NCBI GenBank assembly: GCA_030524525.1
Contig: JAUNGI010000005.1
Coordinates: 1 to 64,000 of the forward strand
Origin: Lachnospiraceae bacterium
Lineage (GTDB): Bacteria; Bacillota; Clostridia; Lachnospirales; Lachnospiraceae
DNA: 64,000 nucleotides
Direction of reading: 5' to 3'
The notes under the pieces are model-generated. The model was given only the letters and a program-made list of their open reading frames with translations, made no database searches and was not told the origin of the DNA. The position numbers were made by a program, and so were the translations under genes. Positions 26,493-34,712 of the stretch are shown piece after piece. The number at the start of each line of letters is the position of its first letter. Position 1 is the first letter of the stretch.

Positions 26493-26927
26493 ATGGAAAT
26501 TCTGAAAATACGATATATCAGCAATGAGATCGAAGAACTTCAGTATATTGAGAACAAGTCCGACTGGATCGACCTTCGGGCTGCGGAGGACGTGGTCATG
26601 AAAGCCGGTGAATTCCGGCTTATTCGTCTTGGGATCGCCGTGGAGCTGCCGAAGGGCTACGAGGCGCACGTCGTGCCGAGAAGCTCCACGTTTAAGAACT
26701 TCGGCGTGATCCAGACCAACCATATGGGTGTGATCGACGGCAGCTACTGCGGAAACGAGGACGAGTGGAAATGGCCGGCATATGCCCTGCGGGACACCGA
26801 GATCCACGTCAACGACCGGATCTGTCAGTTCCGCATTGTGCAGAATCAGCCTGCGCTTCGGTTTGAACGGGTCGAGCGGCTGGAGGGAAAGAACCGGGGC
26901 GGCTTTGGAACTACGGGAACGGTTTAA
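26493..26927 (+). CDS. dUTP diphosphatase-like protein
   Basis: A 144-residue trimeric-type dUTPase, which makes dUMP and limits uracil in DNA. Motifs: DLRAAED (motif 1), [11 protein letters not shown] (motif 2), [15 protein letters not shown] (motif 3, with GNEDEW in place of the usual RGE), and the C-terminal RGGFGTTG arm (motif 5). The motif-3 insertion also occurs in other clostridial homologs as I recall. The ribosome site is inside a small hairpin, CTCCG-CTAT-CGGAG, immediately before the start, which might tune translation. Confidence 0.8.
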   Translation: MEILKIRYISNEIEELQYIENKSDWIDLRAAEDVVMKAGEFRLIRLGIAVELPKGYEAHVVPRSSTFKNFGVIQTNHMGVIDGSYCGNEDEWKWPAYALRDTEIHVNDRICQFRIVQNQPALRFERVERLEGKNRGGFGTTGTV

Positions 26928-26963
26928 CAAAAATGGTTTCGTTTTTTTAGGAGTGTGAGAAAA

Positions 26964-28094
26964 GTGATTAAAATTGATATTTTTTCCGGCTTTTTGGGCG
27001 CCGGCAAGACAACGTTGATTAAGAAACTGCTGCAGGAGGGCTATCAGGGCGAGAAGGTCGTCCTGATCGAGAACGAATTCGGCGAGATCGGCATCGACGG
27101 CGGATTTTTGAAGGAAGCCGGCGTGGAGATCACCGAAATGAATTCGGGCTGCATCTGCTGCTCCTTGGTCGGTGATTTCGGCGAGGCGTTGAAGAAGGTA
27201 AAGGAACAGCTTCATCCGGATCGCATCCTGATCGAGCCGTCGGGCGTCGGCAAGCTTTCCGACGTCATTAAGGCGGTGGAAAATGTCGGCGACGAGGATT
27301 TTGTGATCTGCGGCGTCGTAGCCGTTGTGGACGCCGGAAAATGCCGCATCTATATGAAAAATTTCGGTGAATTTTTCAATAATCAGGTACAGTATGCAAA
27401 GACCATCCTGCTCAGTCGGACGCAGAATCTCTCCGATGAAAAGGTGGAGAAATGCGTAAAGCTTGTGCGGGAGCAGAATGCGGAGGCGGAGCTGGTAACG
27501 ACGCCTTGGTCGGAGCTGACCGGCGCGCAGATCCTTGCGGCGATGGACAAGAAGATGGATCTGGCAAAGGCTCTTTTGGAGGAGGAGAAGATCTGTCCGG
27601 TCTGCGGTCATCATCACGACCACGAGCATGACCATGAGCATGAGGAGTGCTGCGGTCATGAGCATCATCATGAGCATGAGCACGACCACGACCATGAGCA
27701 TGAGCACGAGGAGTGCGGCTGCGGTCACGAGCACCATCACGACCACGAGCATGAGCATGACCACGAGGAGTGCGGCTGCGGTCATGAGCACCATCACGAG
27801 CATGGGCATCATCATGCCGACGAGGTGTTTACGAGCTGGGGAGCGGAAACGACGAAGAAATTCCCGAAGGAGCAGTTGGAAGCCATTTTGGAGCATCTTG
27901 CAAATTCCGATGAGCTTGGCGTGATCCTGCGTTCCAAGGGAATGGTTGCGGGCACGGACGGAAGCTGGCTGCATTTCGATCTGACCCCCGGAGAGTATGA
28001 GATCCGTCAGGGCAGCGCCGAGACGATCGGTCGGCTGTGCGTTATCGGCAGCAAATTGAAGGAAGAAGCTATTCGGGAATTGTTTGGTATTTGA
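26964..28094 (+). CDS. COG0523 (CobW-type) GTPase metallochaperone with His/Cys-rich insert
   Basis: A 376-residue G3E-family GTPase. Walker A is GFLGAGKTTLIKKLL, the metal-binding GCICC motif (MNSGCICCSL) is intact, and EPSGVG is the Walker B region. Residues about 211-286 form a low-complexity insert of His, Asp and Glu with three repeats of E-E-C-x-C-G-H-E-H-H-H. This probably binds Zn, Ni or Co. The C-terminal CobW-C domain follows. GTG at 26964 fits a TAGGAG site at 11 nt; GTG 26955 is too close. It is followed 25 bp later by a second GTPase. Confidence 0.9.
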   Translation: MIKIDIFSGFLGAGKTTLIKKLLQEGYQGEKVVLIENEFGEIGIDGGFLKEAGVEITEMNSGCICCSLVGDFGEALKKVKEQLHPDRILIEPSGVGKLSDVIKAVENVGDEDFVICGVVAVVDAGKCRIYMKNFGEFFNNQVQYAKTILLSRTQNLSDEKVEKCVKLVREQNAEAELVTTPWSELTGAQILAAMDKKMDLAKALLEEEKICPVCGHHHDHEHDHEHEECCGHEHHHEHEHDHDHEHEHEECGCGHEHHHDHEHEHDHEECGCGHEHHHEHGHHHADEVFTSWGAETTKKFPKEQLEAILEHLANSDELGVILRSKGMVAGTDGSWLHFDLTPGEYEIRQGSAETIGRLCVIGSKLKEEAIRELFGI

Positions 28095-28119
28095 AACCAG
28101 ATGGAGCAATGAGAAAATA

Positions 28120-29070
28120 ATGGAAAAACCTGTATTTCTTATCAACGGTTTCCTTGACAGCGGGAAAACTACGTTTATCAAGGAAACCTTGCAGGACCCC
28201 CAGTTTCGGAACGGGGGGAAGATCCTCCTGATCCTTTGCGAGGAGGGGGAGGAGGAGTACGACGAGGTCGCTCTTGCCAAGCAGGGCGTCAGCATCGTAG
28301 CCGTGGAAAAGGAAGAGCAGCTGACCGACGAATTCCTTTTCGGACTTGACATGTTCTATAAACCCCATATGATCATGGTGGAAATGAACGGCATGTGGAA
28401 GCTTGCCAGCATTCTGGAACGGAATATGCCGGACGAGTGGGCGCTGATGCAGATCATTACGATTGTTGATGCGACGACCTTCGACGCTTACATGAAGAAT
28501 ATGCGTTCGCTTATGCTGGAGGAAATGAAGTACTCCGACATTGCGATTTTCAACCGCTGTACGGAGGAAACGAACAAAACGGCCATTCGGCGCTCCATAA
28601 AGCCGGTGAACCGTAAGATTCAGTTGATCTATGAGCGGGAGGATGGGATCGACGACTCGGAGGAAGAGGAGGAGCTTCCTTACGATATGACCCAGTCGCA
28701 TTTGGAAATTACGGATGAGGACTATGGGATCTGGTATATGGACGCCATGGATCATCCGGACGCCTATGTCGGAAAGACCGTATCGTTTTTGGCAATGAGT
28801 TATGTGTCGCCGAAGCTTCCAAAGGGCTGCTTTGTACCCGGACGGATGGCGATGACCTGCTGTGCGGACGACGTAGCGTTTATCGGTTTTCTGGCAAAGC
28901 CGCCGGCAGCCGTCAATGTCAAGCAGATGAAAAGCCGTCAGTGGTATCGGGTCACGGCAGTTGTAAAAAAGGAATATCAGCGGGAATATCAGGGCGAAGG
29001 GCCGGTGCTTTATGTGACGGCGCTGGTTCCTGCGGAAGAGCCTGCGGATAAGCTTGTTTATTTCAATTAG
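28120..29070 (+). CDS. Degenerate COG0523-like GTPase fused to YcgQ-like C-terminal domain
   Basis: A 316-residue protein. Residues 1-195 follow the CobW pattern with Walker A GFLDSGKTTFIKETL, but the metal-binding CxCC is missing (the equivalent region reads ILCEEGEEEYDE) and NKxD is changed to FNRCTE. Residues about 205-316 resemble the DUF1980/YcgQ C-terminal domain: TVSFLAMSY, then a C-rich PGRMAMTCCADDVAFIGFLA. YcgQ/YcgR genes are zinc-related permeases in Bacillus; here no permease is adjacent. It probably works with the preceding metallochaperone. Confidence 0.75.
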   Translation: MEKPVFLINGFLDSGKTTFIKETLQDPQFRNGGKILLILCEEGEEEYDEVALAKQGVSIVAVEKEEQLTDEFLFGLDMFYKPHMIMVEMNGMWKLASILERNMPDEWALMQIITIVDATTFDAYMKNMRSLMLEEMKYSDIAIFNRCTEETNKTAIRRSIKPVNRKIQLIYEREDGIDDSEEEEELPYDMTQSHLEITDEDYGIWYMDAMDHPDAYVGKTVSFLAMSYVSPKLPKGCFVPGRMAMTCCADDVAFIGFLAKPPAAVNVKQMKSRQWYRVTAVVKKEYQREYQGEGPVLYVTALVPAEEPADKLVYFN

Positions 29071-29094
29071 GAATTTTGGAAAAGGAAGGATCTT

Positions 29095-30270
29095 GTGGAG
29101 CTGAATCAGAAAAATCTCATAAAACTGGTGCTGGCGTTATTTGCCGTCGTGCTGTTTTATCTGCTGATGAATCATTTGAGCGTAATATGGCGGGTATTTC
29201 TGTATCTGTTTGACGTGGCGTTTCCGATCATTCTGGGATGCTGCATTGCATTTCTTCTGAATATTCCCATGAGAGCTTACGAGCGTCAGCTGGGGAAGCT
29301 GGAGAAGAAACGCTTTGGGAAATTTTTTCGGCGCCACAAGCGGGGAATGGCGCTGGCGCTGACGCTGCTGTCCGTGGTAGGGGTGCTGGCGTTTATGCTG
29401 AGAATTCTGATCCCGCAGCTTGCGGTAACGGTGGCCGGACTGCCCGATACCTTTCTCGGTTTTTGGAATCGCGTGGTGGCATGGGCGAACGAAAACGAAT
29501 GGGTGCATACGAATATCGTTTCTAAACTGAAACTGGAAAAGATTGATTGGAAGCAGATTTGGGAAAATGTGAATTCCTTTATCTTTTCCGGAGCCGGAAC
29601 CGTACTCGGCGCGTCGATCAATTTTGCCACCTCGTTGGTTTCCGGCGTTGTGGATTTCTTTCTGGCGATCTGCTTTGCGGTCTACATTTTGTTTCAGAAG
29701 GATCGGCTTGGCGTTCAAATGAAAAAGATCCTGTACGCCTTCCTGCGCAGAGATCGGGCGGAACGGGTGCTTCAGCTTTCCGCAATGATCGAAGAAACCT
29801 TCTCCAATTTTTTTGCGGTGCAGTGTCTGGAAGCGCTGATTCTGGGCTGCATGTTTTTCGTGTCCATGACGATCCTGCGTTTTCCGTATGCGCTGCCGAT
29901 CAGCCTTTTGATCGCGGTCACGGCGCTGATCCCGATCTGCGGAGCGTTTATCGGCTGCGCGATCGGCGTATTTCTGATCGTTATGGTCGATCCGATGCGC
30001 GCCGTTTGGTTTGTCGTGTTGTTTCTTGCCCTGCAGCAGATAGAGGGGAATTTTATTTATCCGAGAGTGGTGGGAAGTTCGGTCGGACTTCCGGCGCTTT
30101 GGGTCTTGGCGGCGATCACGGTCGGCGGCTCCCTGCTTGGGATCGTCGGAATGCTGATTTTTGTGCCGCTGTTTTCGGTCCTTTATGTGCTTCTTCGGGA
30201 AAGCGTCGTTCGGAGGCTCAAGAAAAAGCAGATCCGGGTGACGGACGACGGCAGAGTAAAATGCAGATAA
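29095..30270 (+). CDS. AI-2E family transporter (PF01594)
   Basis: A 391-residue polytopic membrane protein with about eight helices. PF01594 features are present: the N-terminal VLFYLLMNHL helix, GCCIAFLLNIPMRAYE, the amphipathic cytosolic loop, and the C-terminal QQIEGNFIYPRVVGSSVGLPALWVL motif. Family roles include AI-2 export and Na+/H+ antiport, so the substrate is unsettled. GTG at 29095 is taken as the start after AAGGAAGGA. It follows the second GTPase by 24 bp, so it may be in that operon. Confidence 0.85.
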   Translation: MELNQKNLIKLVLALFAVVLFYLLMNHLSVIWRVFLYLFDVAFPIILGCCIAFLLNIPMRAYERQLGKLEKKRFGKFFRRHKRGMALALTLLSVVGVLAFMLRILIPQLAVTVAGLPDTFLGFWNRVVAWANENEWVHTNIVSKLKLEKIDWKQIWENVNSFIFSGAGTVLGASINFATSLVSGVVDFFLAICFAVYILFQKDRLGVQMKKILYAFLRRDRAERVLQLSAMIEETFSNFFAVQCLEALILGCMFFVSMTILRFPYALPISLLIAVTALIPICGAFIGCAIGVFLIVMVDPMRAVWFVVLFLALQQIEGNFIYPRVVGSSVGLPALWVLAAITVGGSLLGIVGMLIFVPLFSVLYVLLRESVVRRLKKKQIRVTDDGRVKCR

Positions 30271-30298
30271 AAACCACATGAGTTTGGAGGCGGAGCAG

Positions 30299-31405
30299 AT
30301 GCATACTTTTACAAAGGACGAGTGGAGCTTGGTACGGGTTCACGGCAGAACCGACGGAACCTTTCCGATCACCTTCTTTTACAGCGGGAGCGCCGTGGAG
30401 TGCAATGTCAAGGCGGCGACGCTGCAAATTACGGTCAATGCGGTTTATGATTGCTTTGACCAGTGGCTGACGATCCTGATCGACGGGGCGTTTATTTCGC
30501 GGCAGATGCTTGCGAAGGGGGAGCAGACGATCACGGTATTTCGTCGGATGAATCCGGATAAAATAAAGAATGTGCGGATCATCAAGGAAACCGAGGCGAT
30601 TCCGGAGGATTCCGTACATTATTTGCAGATCCTGTCGTTGGAAACCGACGGCGAGGTCTGCCCGGTGGAAAAGCGTCCGCTTTCTCTGGAATTTGTTGGC
30701 GACAGCATTACGACCGGAGAGGGAACCTACGGCGCAAAGGGCGAGGAGGACTGGATCCCCATGTTCTTTTCCGCCTATCATAACTATGCTTTTCTGACCG
30801 CACAGGCGCTTCATGCGGACTACCGCGTTATTTCCAAGGGCGGCTGGGGGATTTACTGCGGCTGGGACAACAATGTGAACAACAGCATTCCGCGCGTATA
30901 CGGAAAGGTCTGCGGTATGCTGACCGGTTTGCGGCACGAGGCGGTGGGCGCGCAGAAGGATTACGACTTTGCCGCAAACCCGGTGGACGCGGTTATTTTC
31001 CATCTGGGTACAAACGATTACAGCGCGTTTACGCAGCAGCCTTGGACAGACCCCGAAACCGGGCTCGTCTATCGGCAGACGCTTTTGCCGGACGGAACGC
31101 CCGAGTCGGAATCAAAGGAGCGATTCCTTGCGGCTGCGGTCGCGGCGCTGCGCGATATCCGCCGGAAAAATCCGCAGGCATACATCCTTTGGATCTACGG
31201 CATGCTGGGAGACGGTCTGGAGCCGATGATCACGGAAGCCGTTGCGCGCTATCAGGAGGAAAGCCGGGACGAGCGGATCTCGTATCTGCCGCTTCCCAAT
31301 ACGACCGACGAGACCGTGGGAAGCCGGTACCATCCGGGCTATCCCTCTCATCGGGCGGCGGCAAAGGTTCTGATCGAGGAGCTGCAAAAGATTTTTTCGC
31401 TGTAA
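30299..31405 (+). CDS. SGNH/GDSL hydrolase, carbohydrate esterase-like
   Basis: A 368-residue protein. Residues 1-130 form a beta-sandwich that precedes the hydrolase (as in CE2 acetylxylan esterases). The SGNH blocks are FVGDSITTGEGTYG (Ser nucleophile), the KGGWGIYCG loop, HLGTNDYS and the C-terminal HPGYPSH (catalytic His). No signal peptide is visible, so it acts in the cytosol. ATG 30299 is better placed for GGAGGCGGAG than ATG 30278. Confidence 0.8.
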   Translation: MHTFTKDEWSLVRVHGRTDGTFPITFFYSGSAVECNVKAATLQITVNAVYDCFDQWLTILIDGAFISRQMLAKGEQTITVFRRMNPDKIKNVRIIKETEAIPEDSVHYLQILSLETDGEVCPVEKRPLSLEFVGDSITTGEGTYGAKGEEDWIPMFFSAYHNYAFLTAQALHADYRVISKGGWGIYCGWDNNVNNSIPRVYGKVCGMLTGLRHEAVGAQKDYDFAANPVDAVIFHLGTNDYSAFTQQPWTDPETGLVYRQTLLPDGTPESESKERFLAAAVAALRDIRRKNPQAYILWIYGMLGDGLEPMITEAVARYQEESRDERISYLPLPNTTDETVGSRYHPGYPSHRAAAKVLIEELQKIFSL

Positions 31406-31424
31406 AAGGAGCTGAAAGAGGGGT

Positions 31425-32204
31425 ATGATGGATTTACAGGCTTGGATCGGCATTTTGCTTCCGTTTGTCGGGACGACCTTGGGAGCGGGCTGCGTTATCT
31501 TTATGAAGCATTCGTTCCATAAGTCGCTGGAGCGGGCGCTGTCCGGCTTTGCCGCCGGCGTTATGGTTGCGGCATCCATCTGGAGCCTCCTGATTCCGTC
31601 GCTGGAGCAGGCGGAAGGGAAGCTTTCTTTTCTGCCGGCGTTTCTTGGCTTTTGGTTGGGCATCCTTTTTCTGCTTCTGTTGGATCGCAGCATTCCGCAT
31701 CTGCATCTTCACAGCAGCGAGGCAGAAGGCCCGAAAAGCCGTTTGAGCCGTACGGTCATGCTTGTGTTTGCCGTAACGCTTCATAACATTCCCGAGGGAA
31801 TGGCGGTCGGCGTTGTGATTGCCGGCTGGCTTTCCGGAGAGATGGAAATCAGCATGACCGGAGCCTTGGCGCTTTCCATCGGCATTGCCATTCAGAATTT
31901 TCCGGAAGGAGCGATCATTTCCATGCCGCTCCGTGCCGAGGGCGCTTCCAAGAGGAGAGCGTTTGGCTACGGCGTGCTCTCCGGAGCCGTCGAGCCGGTC
32001 GGAGCTTTTTTGACAATTCTGGCGGCGCGCTGGATGACGCCGCTGCTTCCTTATCTGCTCAGCTTTGCGGCCGGCGCGATGATTTATGTTGTTGTGGAGG
32101 AACTGATCCCGGAAATGTCCGAAGGAGAGCATTCCAATATCGGAACCGTACTGTTTGCCGCGGGCTTTTCGTTGATGATGGTGCTGGATGTGGCGTTGGG
32201 ATAA
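31425..32204 (+). CDS. ZIP-family metal transporter, copy 1
   Basis: A 259-residue divalent-metal importer with eight predicted helices. The TM4 metal motif TLHNIPEGMAVG and the TM5 motif IQNFPEGAII are intact, and a short His-rich loop (IPHLHLHSSE) lies between TM3 and TM4. It resembles ZupT/GufA-type proteins. The ATG ATG start follows AGAGGGG. A paralog of identical length is encoded at 39958-40737. Confidence 0.88.
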   Translation: MMDLQAWIGILLPFVGTTLGAGCVIFMKHSFHKSLERALSGFAAGVMVAASIWSLLIPSLEQAEGKLSFLPAFLGFWLGILFLLLLDRSIPHLHLHSSEAEGPKSRLSRTVMLVFAVTLHNIPEGMAVGVVIAGWLSGEMEISMTGALALSIGIAIQNFPEGAIISMPLRAEGASKRRAFGYGVLSGAVEPVGAFLTILAARWMTPLLPYLLSFAAGAMIYVVVEELIPEMSEGEHSNIGTVLFAAGFSLMMVLDVALG

Positions 32205-32240
32205 AATCAAACCTGCCTGAAAAAATCGAATATTATACCG

Positions 32241-32300
32241 AAAACACGTTCCGTGAAAAAGAGAAAGAGAACATCTCGTCAAGGAACGTGTTTTTGCTTT
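32241..32300 (+). terminator. Rho-independent terminator
   Basis: AAAACACGTTCC (32241-32252) pairs perfectly with GGAACGTGTTTT (32283-32294) around a 30-nt loop, then TGCTTTT follows. Confidence 0.75.
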
Positions 32301-32409
32301 TCCTTTTATAGAAAAGCGCATCCGGTGAAACAAAAACGCAGCGCAAGCTTCTTGGGTCTAGACAGCTTACGGGAATCCGAGATAGGGTTTGCACAAAAAG
32401 TGCAGATTC

Positions 32410-32443
32410 CTGTCATTGACAGAAAAATTTTAGATGTTACAAT
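32410..32443 (+). promoter_or_regulatory. Promoter with embedded palindrome before the LytTR gene
   Basis: TTGACA at 32416-32421, 16 bp, TACAAT at 32438-32443. The -35 is part of a perfect inverted repeat, CTGTCA-T-TGACAG (32410-32422), a possible operator. Confidence 0.55.
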
Positions 32444-32490
32444 TAAAATGTGACGATAGTACGCTTGGGGTTCAAAACGGGGGAAGAGAG

Positions 32491-33204
32491 ATGCTGCGTA
32501 TTGGGATTTGTATGGGGGACAGTGAGGCAAGGCGGAAGCTGGAAGCTTCGATTCATGTGTTTTTGGAAAAAGAAAAAGTGGGATATGAGGTGGACGTCTT
32601 TCGGAACGGAGCGGACTTTTTTTCGTTTGCCAAAGACCATGCGCTGCCGGAGCTTTTATTTTTGGATACCGATCTGGGGGACACGACAGGGATTGAGATC
32701 GGACAATGGTTGAGAGCCGACATAGAAAATGAAGTGATGCAGTTGATTTTTATCTCTGAGAAGGAGGGCGACGCGATGCGGATCTTTGCTTTGCGGCCCA
32801 TGAACTTTCTTCTGAAACCGGTTTCGCAGACAGAGATATCTTTTGCATTGGGAGAATATCTAAGACTTTACGGGAAAAATCCGCGCTTCTTCCAATATTC
32901 TTTTGGAAAGCATACTTTCAGCGTTCTTCTCTCGCAAATTACCTTTTTTCAGTGCTGTGGAAAGAAGGTAGCGATTGAGATGCTCGACGGGACAAGACAG
33001 GAGTTTTACGGAAGGATGCAGGACGTAGCGGAACGGGTAGAAAATCAGTTCTTTTGTCAAATTCATAAGTCTTACATTGTAAATATAAAACACATTACCG
33101 AATGCCGATCGGATCAAATTGTATTGAAGGACGGAACCGTACTGCCCGTCAGCCGCGCATATAAGAAAAGAGTGGCGGAACGGCTGGCGCGCTTTTCAAA
33201 TTAA
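32491..33204 (+). CDS. LytTR-family response regulator, orphan
   Basis: A 237-residue regulator. The receiver spans residues 1-120 with the phospho-acceptor Asp59 in LLFLDTDLG, and KPV near residue 110. One of the usual N-terminal acidic pair is missing: it reads ICMGDSE where ICDDE-type is expected. The LytTR DNA-binding domain (residues about 135-237) has FFQCCGKKVAIEM and HKSYIVNIKHI. No sensor kinase is adjacent. Start ATG 32491 follows GGGGGAAGAG. Confidence 0.85.
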   Translation: MLRIGICMGDSEARRKLEASIHVFLEKEKVGYEVDVFRNGADFFSFAKDHALPELLFLDTDLGDTTGIEIGQWLRADIENEVMQLIFISEKEGDAMRIFALRPMNFLLKPVSQTEISFALGEYLRLYGKNPRFFQYSFGKHTFSVLLSQITFFQCCGKKVAIEMLDGTRQEFYGRMQDVAERVENQFFCQIHKSYIVNIKHITECRSDQIVLKDGTVLPVSRAYKKRVAERLARFSN

Positions 33205-33285
33205 CAATGTTTTTTGCCGGTTTTTCCGGAAACAAAACCGATTTTTCCCTGCTGCGGCAGAATGGGAGGTTATGCATTATAATGA

Positions 33286-33837
33286 ATTTATAAGCGGCCA
33301 TCACTTACTTCTGCAACGCCGAATGATAGCTGTGGCATTAACCTAAAGTGGAACGCTGTTTCAGGGGCGACAGAATACTATATTTACCAGTGCGACACTC
33401 AGCATGGTATATACAAAAAAGTTGCAACCACAGCAAATACAAGTTATTCACGAAATGGTTTGTCGCCCAATACAACATATTATTTTCGGGTAGCAGCACA
33501 TAAAACGGGCGGTGAGAGTAATGACAGCCTACCGATCAAAGCTACGGTAAAGATGGTGCCGCCGACGATTTATGCATCATCGGCAGAAAGTACAACCAGC
33601 ATCTCTATTACATGGAGCAAAAGCAGTGGAGCTACCTCCTATGAGGTTTATCGTGCCACAAGTGCGAGTGGAACATATTCAAAGATTGCTTCGTTAACAG
33701 CGGATACTTTTACCGATACCGGATTAAAGCCCGGAATAACATACTATTATAAAATTCGAGCATATGGCTATTCGGAAGAAAATGTCAGAAACAGCAGTGC
33801 TTTGGGAGCATATAAGGCTGTTACAACAAAAAAATAA
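33286..33837 (+). pseudogene. Fibronectin type III remnant (5'-truncated)
   Basis: The frame from 33286 encodes two FN3 domains without any ATG: one has LKWNAVSGATEYYIYQ, the second SISITWSKSSGATSYEVYRA. Both have the typical GLSPNTTYYFRV and GLKPGITYYYKIRAY ends. A stop at 33283-33285 closes the frame upstream; TTG 33460 is the only plausible alternative start and would lose the first domain. It looks like the tail of a large secreted protein. The stretch is AT-richer than its surroundings. Confidence 0.7.
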
Positions 33838-33852
33838 AAGGATGTGAATCAA

Positions 33853-34281
33853 ATGCAGAAACATCGTGTGGATTGGAGAAGACTGACCCTGCCAATTGTA
33901 TGGCTGGGTAGCGTTGCCATTTTCCTACTTGATTACTGGTATGCTTGTACACAATATTATGAATGGACTACAGGATACCTTCTCGGCACAATTTATTATA
34001 TTCTGATGCCACAGGGCTTCGTGTTTGGGATTCTGTTTGGACGAAAAGAGGGGGGCTTTTGGAATTTGAAATGGCTGCTTCCCGTCTATTACTTTTTGGC
34101 AATGTGGCTTCTTTTAGGCAGATGGGGCTTTGATTGGCTGTGGTTTTGGCCTGCGGGAGCTGCTCTGTTCGGGCTGCTGCTAAGCTTCTCCGTGCATCAA
34201 ATTAGAAAAATGCTTTGGCGGCGCTGGGCGGAACGGCATCCGTGGAATGCGGATGACTTATTAGAAAAGCTGCGGAGATGA
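33853..34281 (+). CDS. Small polytopic membrane protein, tandem paralog A
   Basis: A 142-residue protein with four predicted helices and a basic C-terminal tail (KMLWRRWAERHPWNADDLLEKLRR). It is clearly paralogous to the next gene: both share QKxRxxWxxWxLPIVWL at the N-terminus, MPQxFxFGxLFGRKEG in the middle, and SVHQIRKxxWRRW-x-HPWN at the end. No family recognised. ATG 33853 is used because AAAGGATG fits it; an in-frame GTG lies at 33844. Confidence 0.6.
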   Translation: MQKHRVDWRRLTLPIVWLGSVAIFLLDYWYACTQYYEWTTGYLLGTIYYILMPQGFVFGILFGRKEGGFWNLKWLLPVYYFLAMWLLLGRWGFDWLWFWPAGAALFGLLLSFSVHQIRKMLWRRWAERHPWNADDLLEKLRR

Positions 34282-34712
34282 TACAAATGCAGAAACGTCG
34301 AATGGAATGGAACGGATGGATATTGCCAATCGTTTGGCTGCTTAGCCTTGTCGTCTATGCCCTTCTCTATCTTTATGCGTGTGCAATAGACGGAGAATGG
34401 ACGACGGGTTTTGGCATCACGACTTTGTATTATTTTATGCCGCAGGCATTTCTCTTCGGAGTCCTCTTTGGCAGGAAAGAGGGAAAACTCTGGAGGTTTC
34501 GTTGGCTGCTTCCGGTTTTTTATTATGCGCTCATTGGTAGTATTTTTTCTTATTGGGAGATGGACGGCTGGTTTTTCGTTACGCCCTGCTTGGCTCTTGT
34601 CGGTCTGCTCTTGGGCGTTTCCGTGCATCAAATCAGAAAACGTCGGTGGCGGCGTTGGGAGGCGGAACATCCATGGAATGGAGAGCGCCTGCTGGAAAAG
34701 CTGCGGCAGTAA
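34278..34712 (+). CDS. Small polytopic membrane protein, tandem paralog B
   Basis: A 144-residue paralog of the preceding gene, overlapping it by ATGA (34278-34281). ATG 34287 would match paralog A's start (MQKRRMEW) more closely. Four helices, same basic HPWN tail. Function unknown; the duplication is recent enough to keep several identical blocks. Confidence 0.6.
   Translation: MIQMQKRRMEWNGWILPIVWLLSLVVYALLYLYACAIDGEWTTGFGITTLYYFMPQAFLFGVLFGRKEGKLWRFRWLLPVFYYALIGSIFSYWEMDGWFFVTPCLALVGLLLGVSVHQIRKRRWRRWEAEHPWNGERLLEKLRQ

Noticed and set aside
26478..28352. Long antisense frame with runs of Met/Val opposite the His-rich region
   Set aside because: The run is the reverse complement of the His/Glu codons of the CobW gene.
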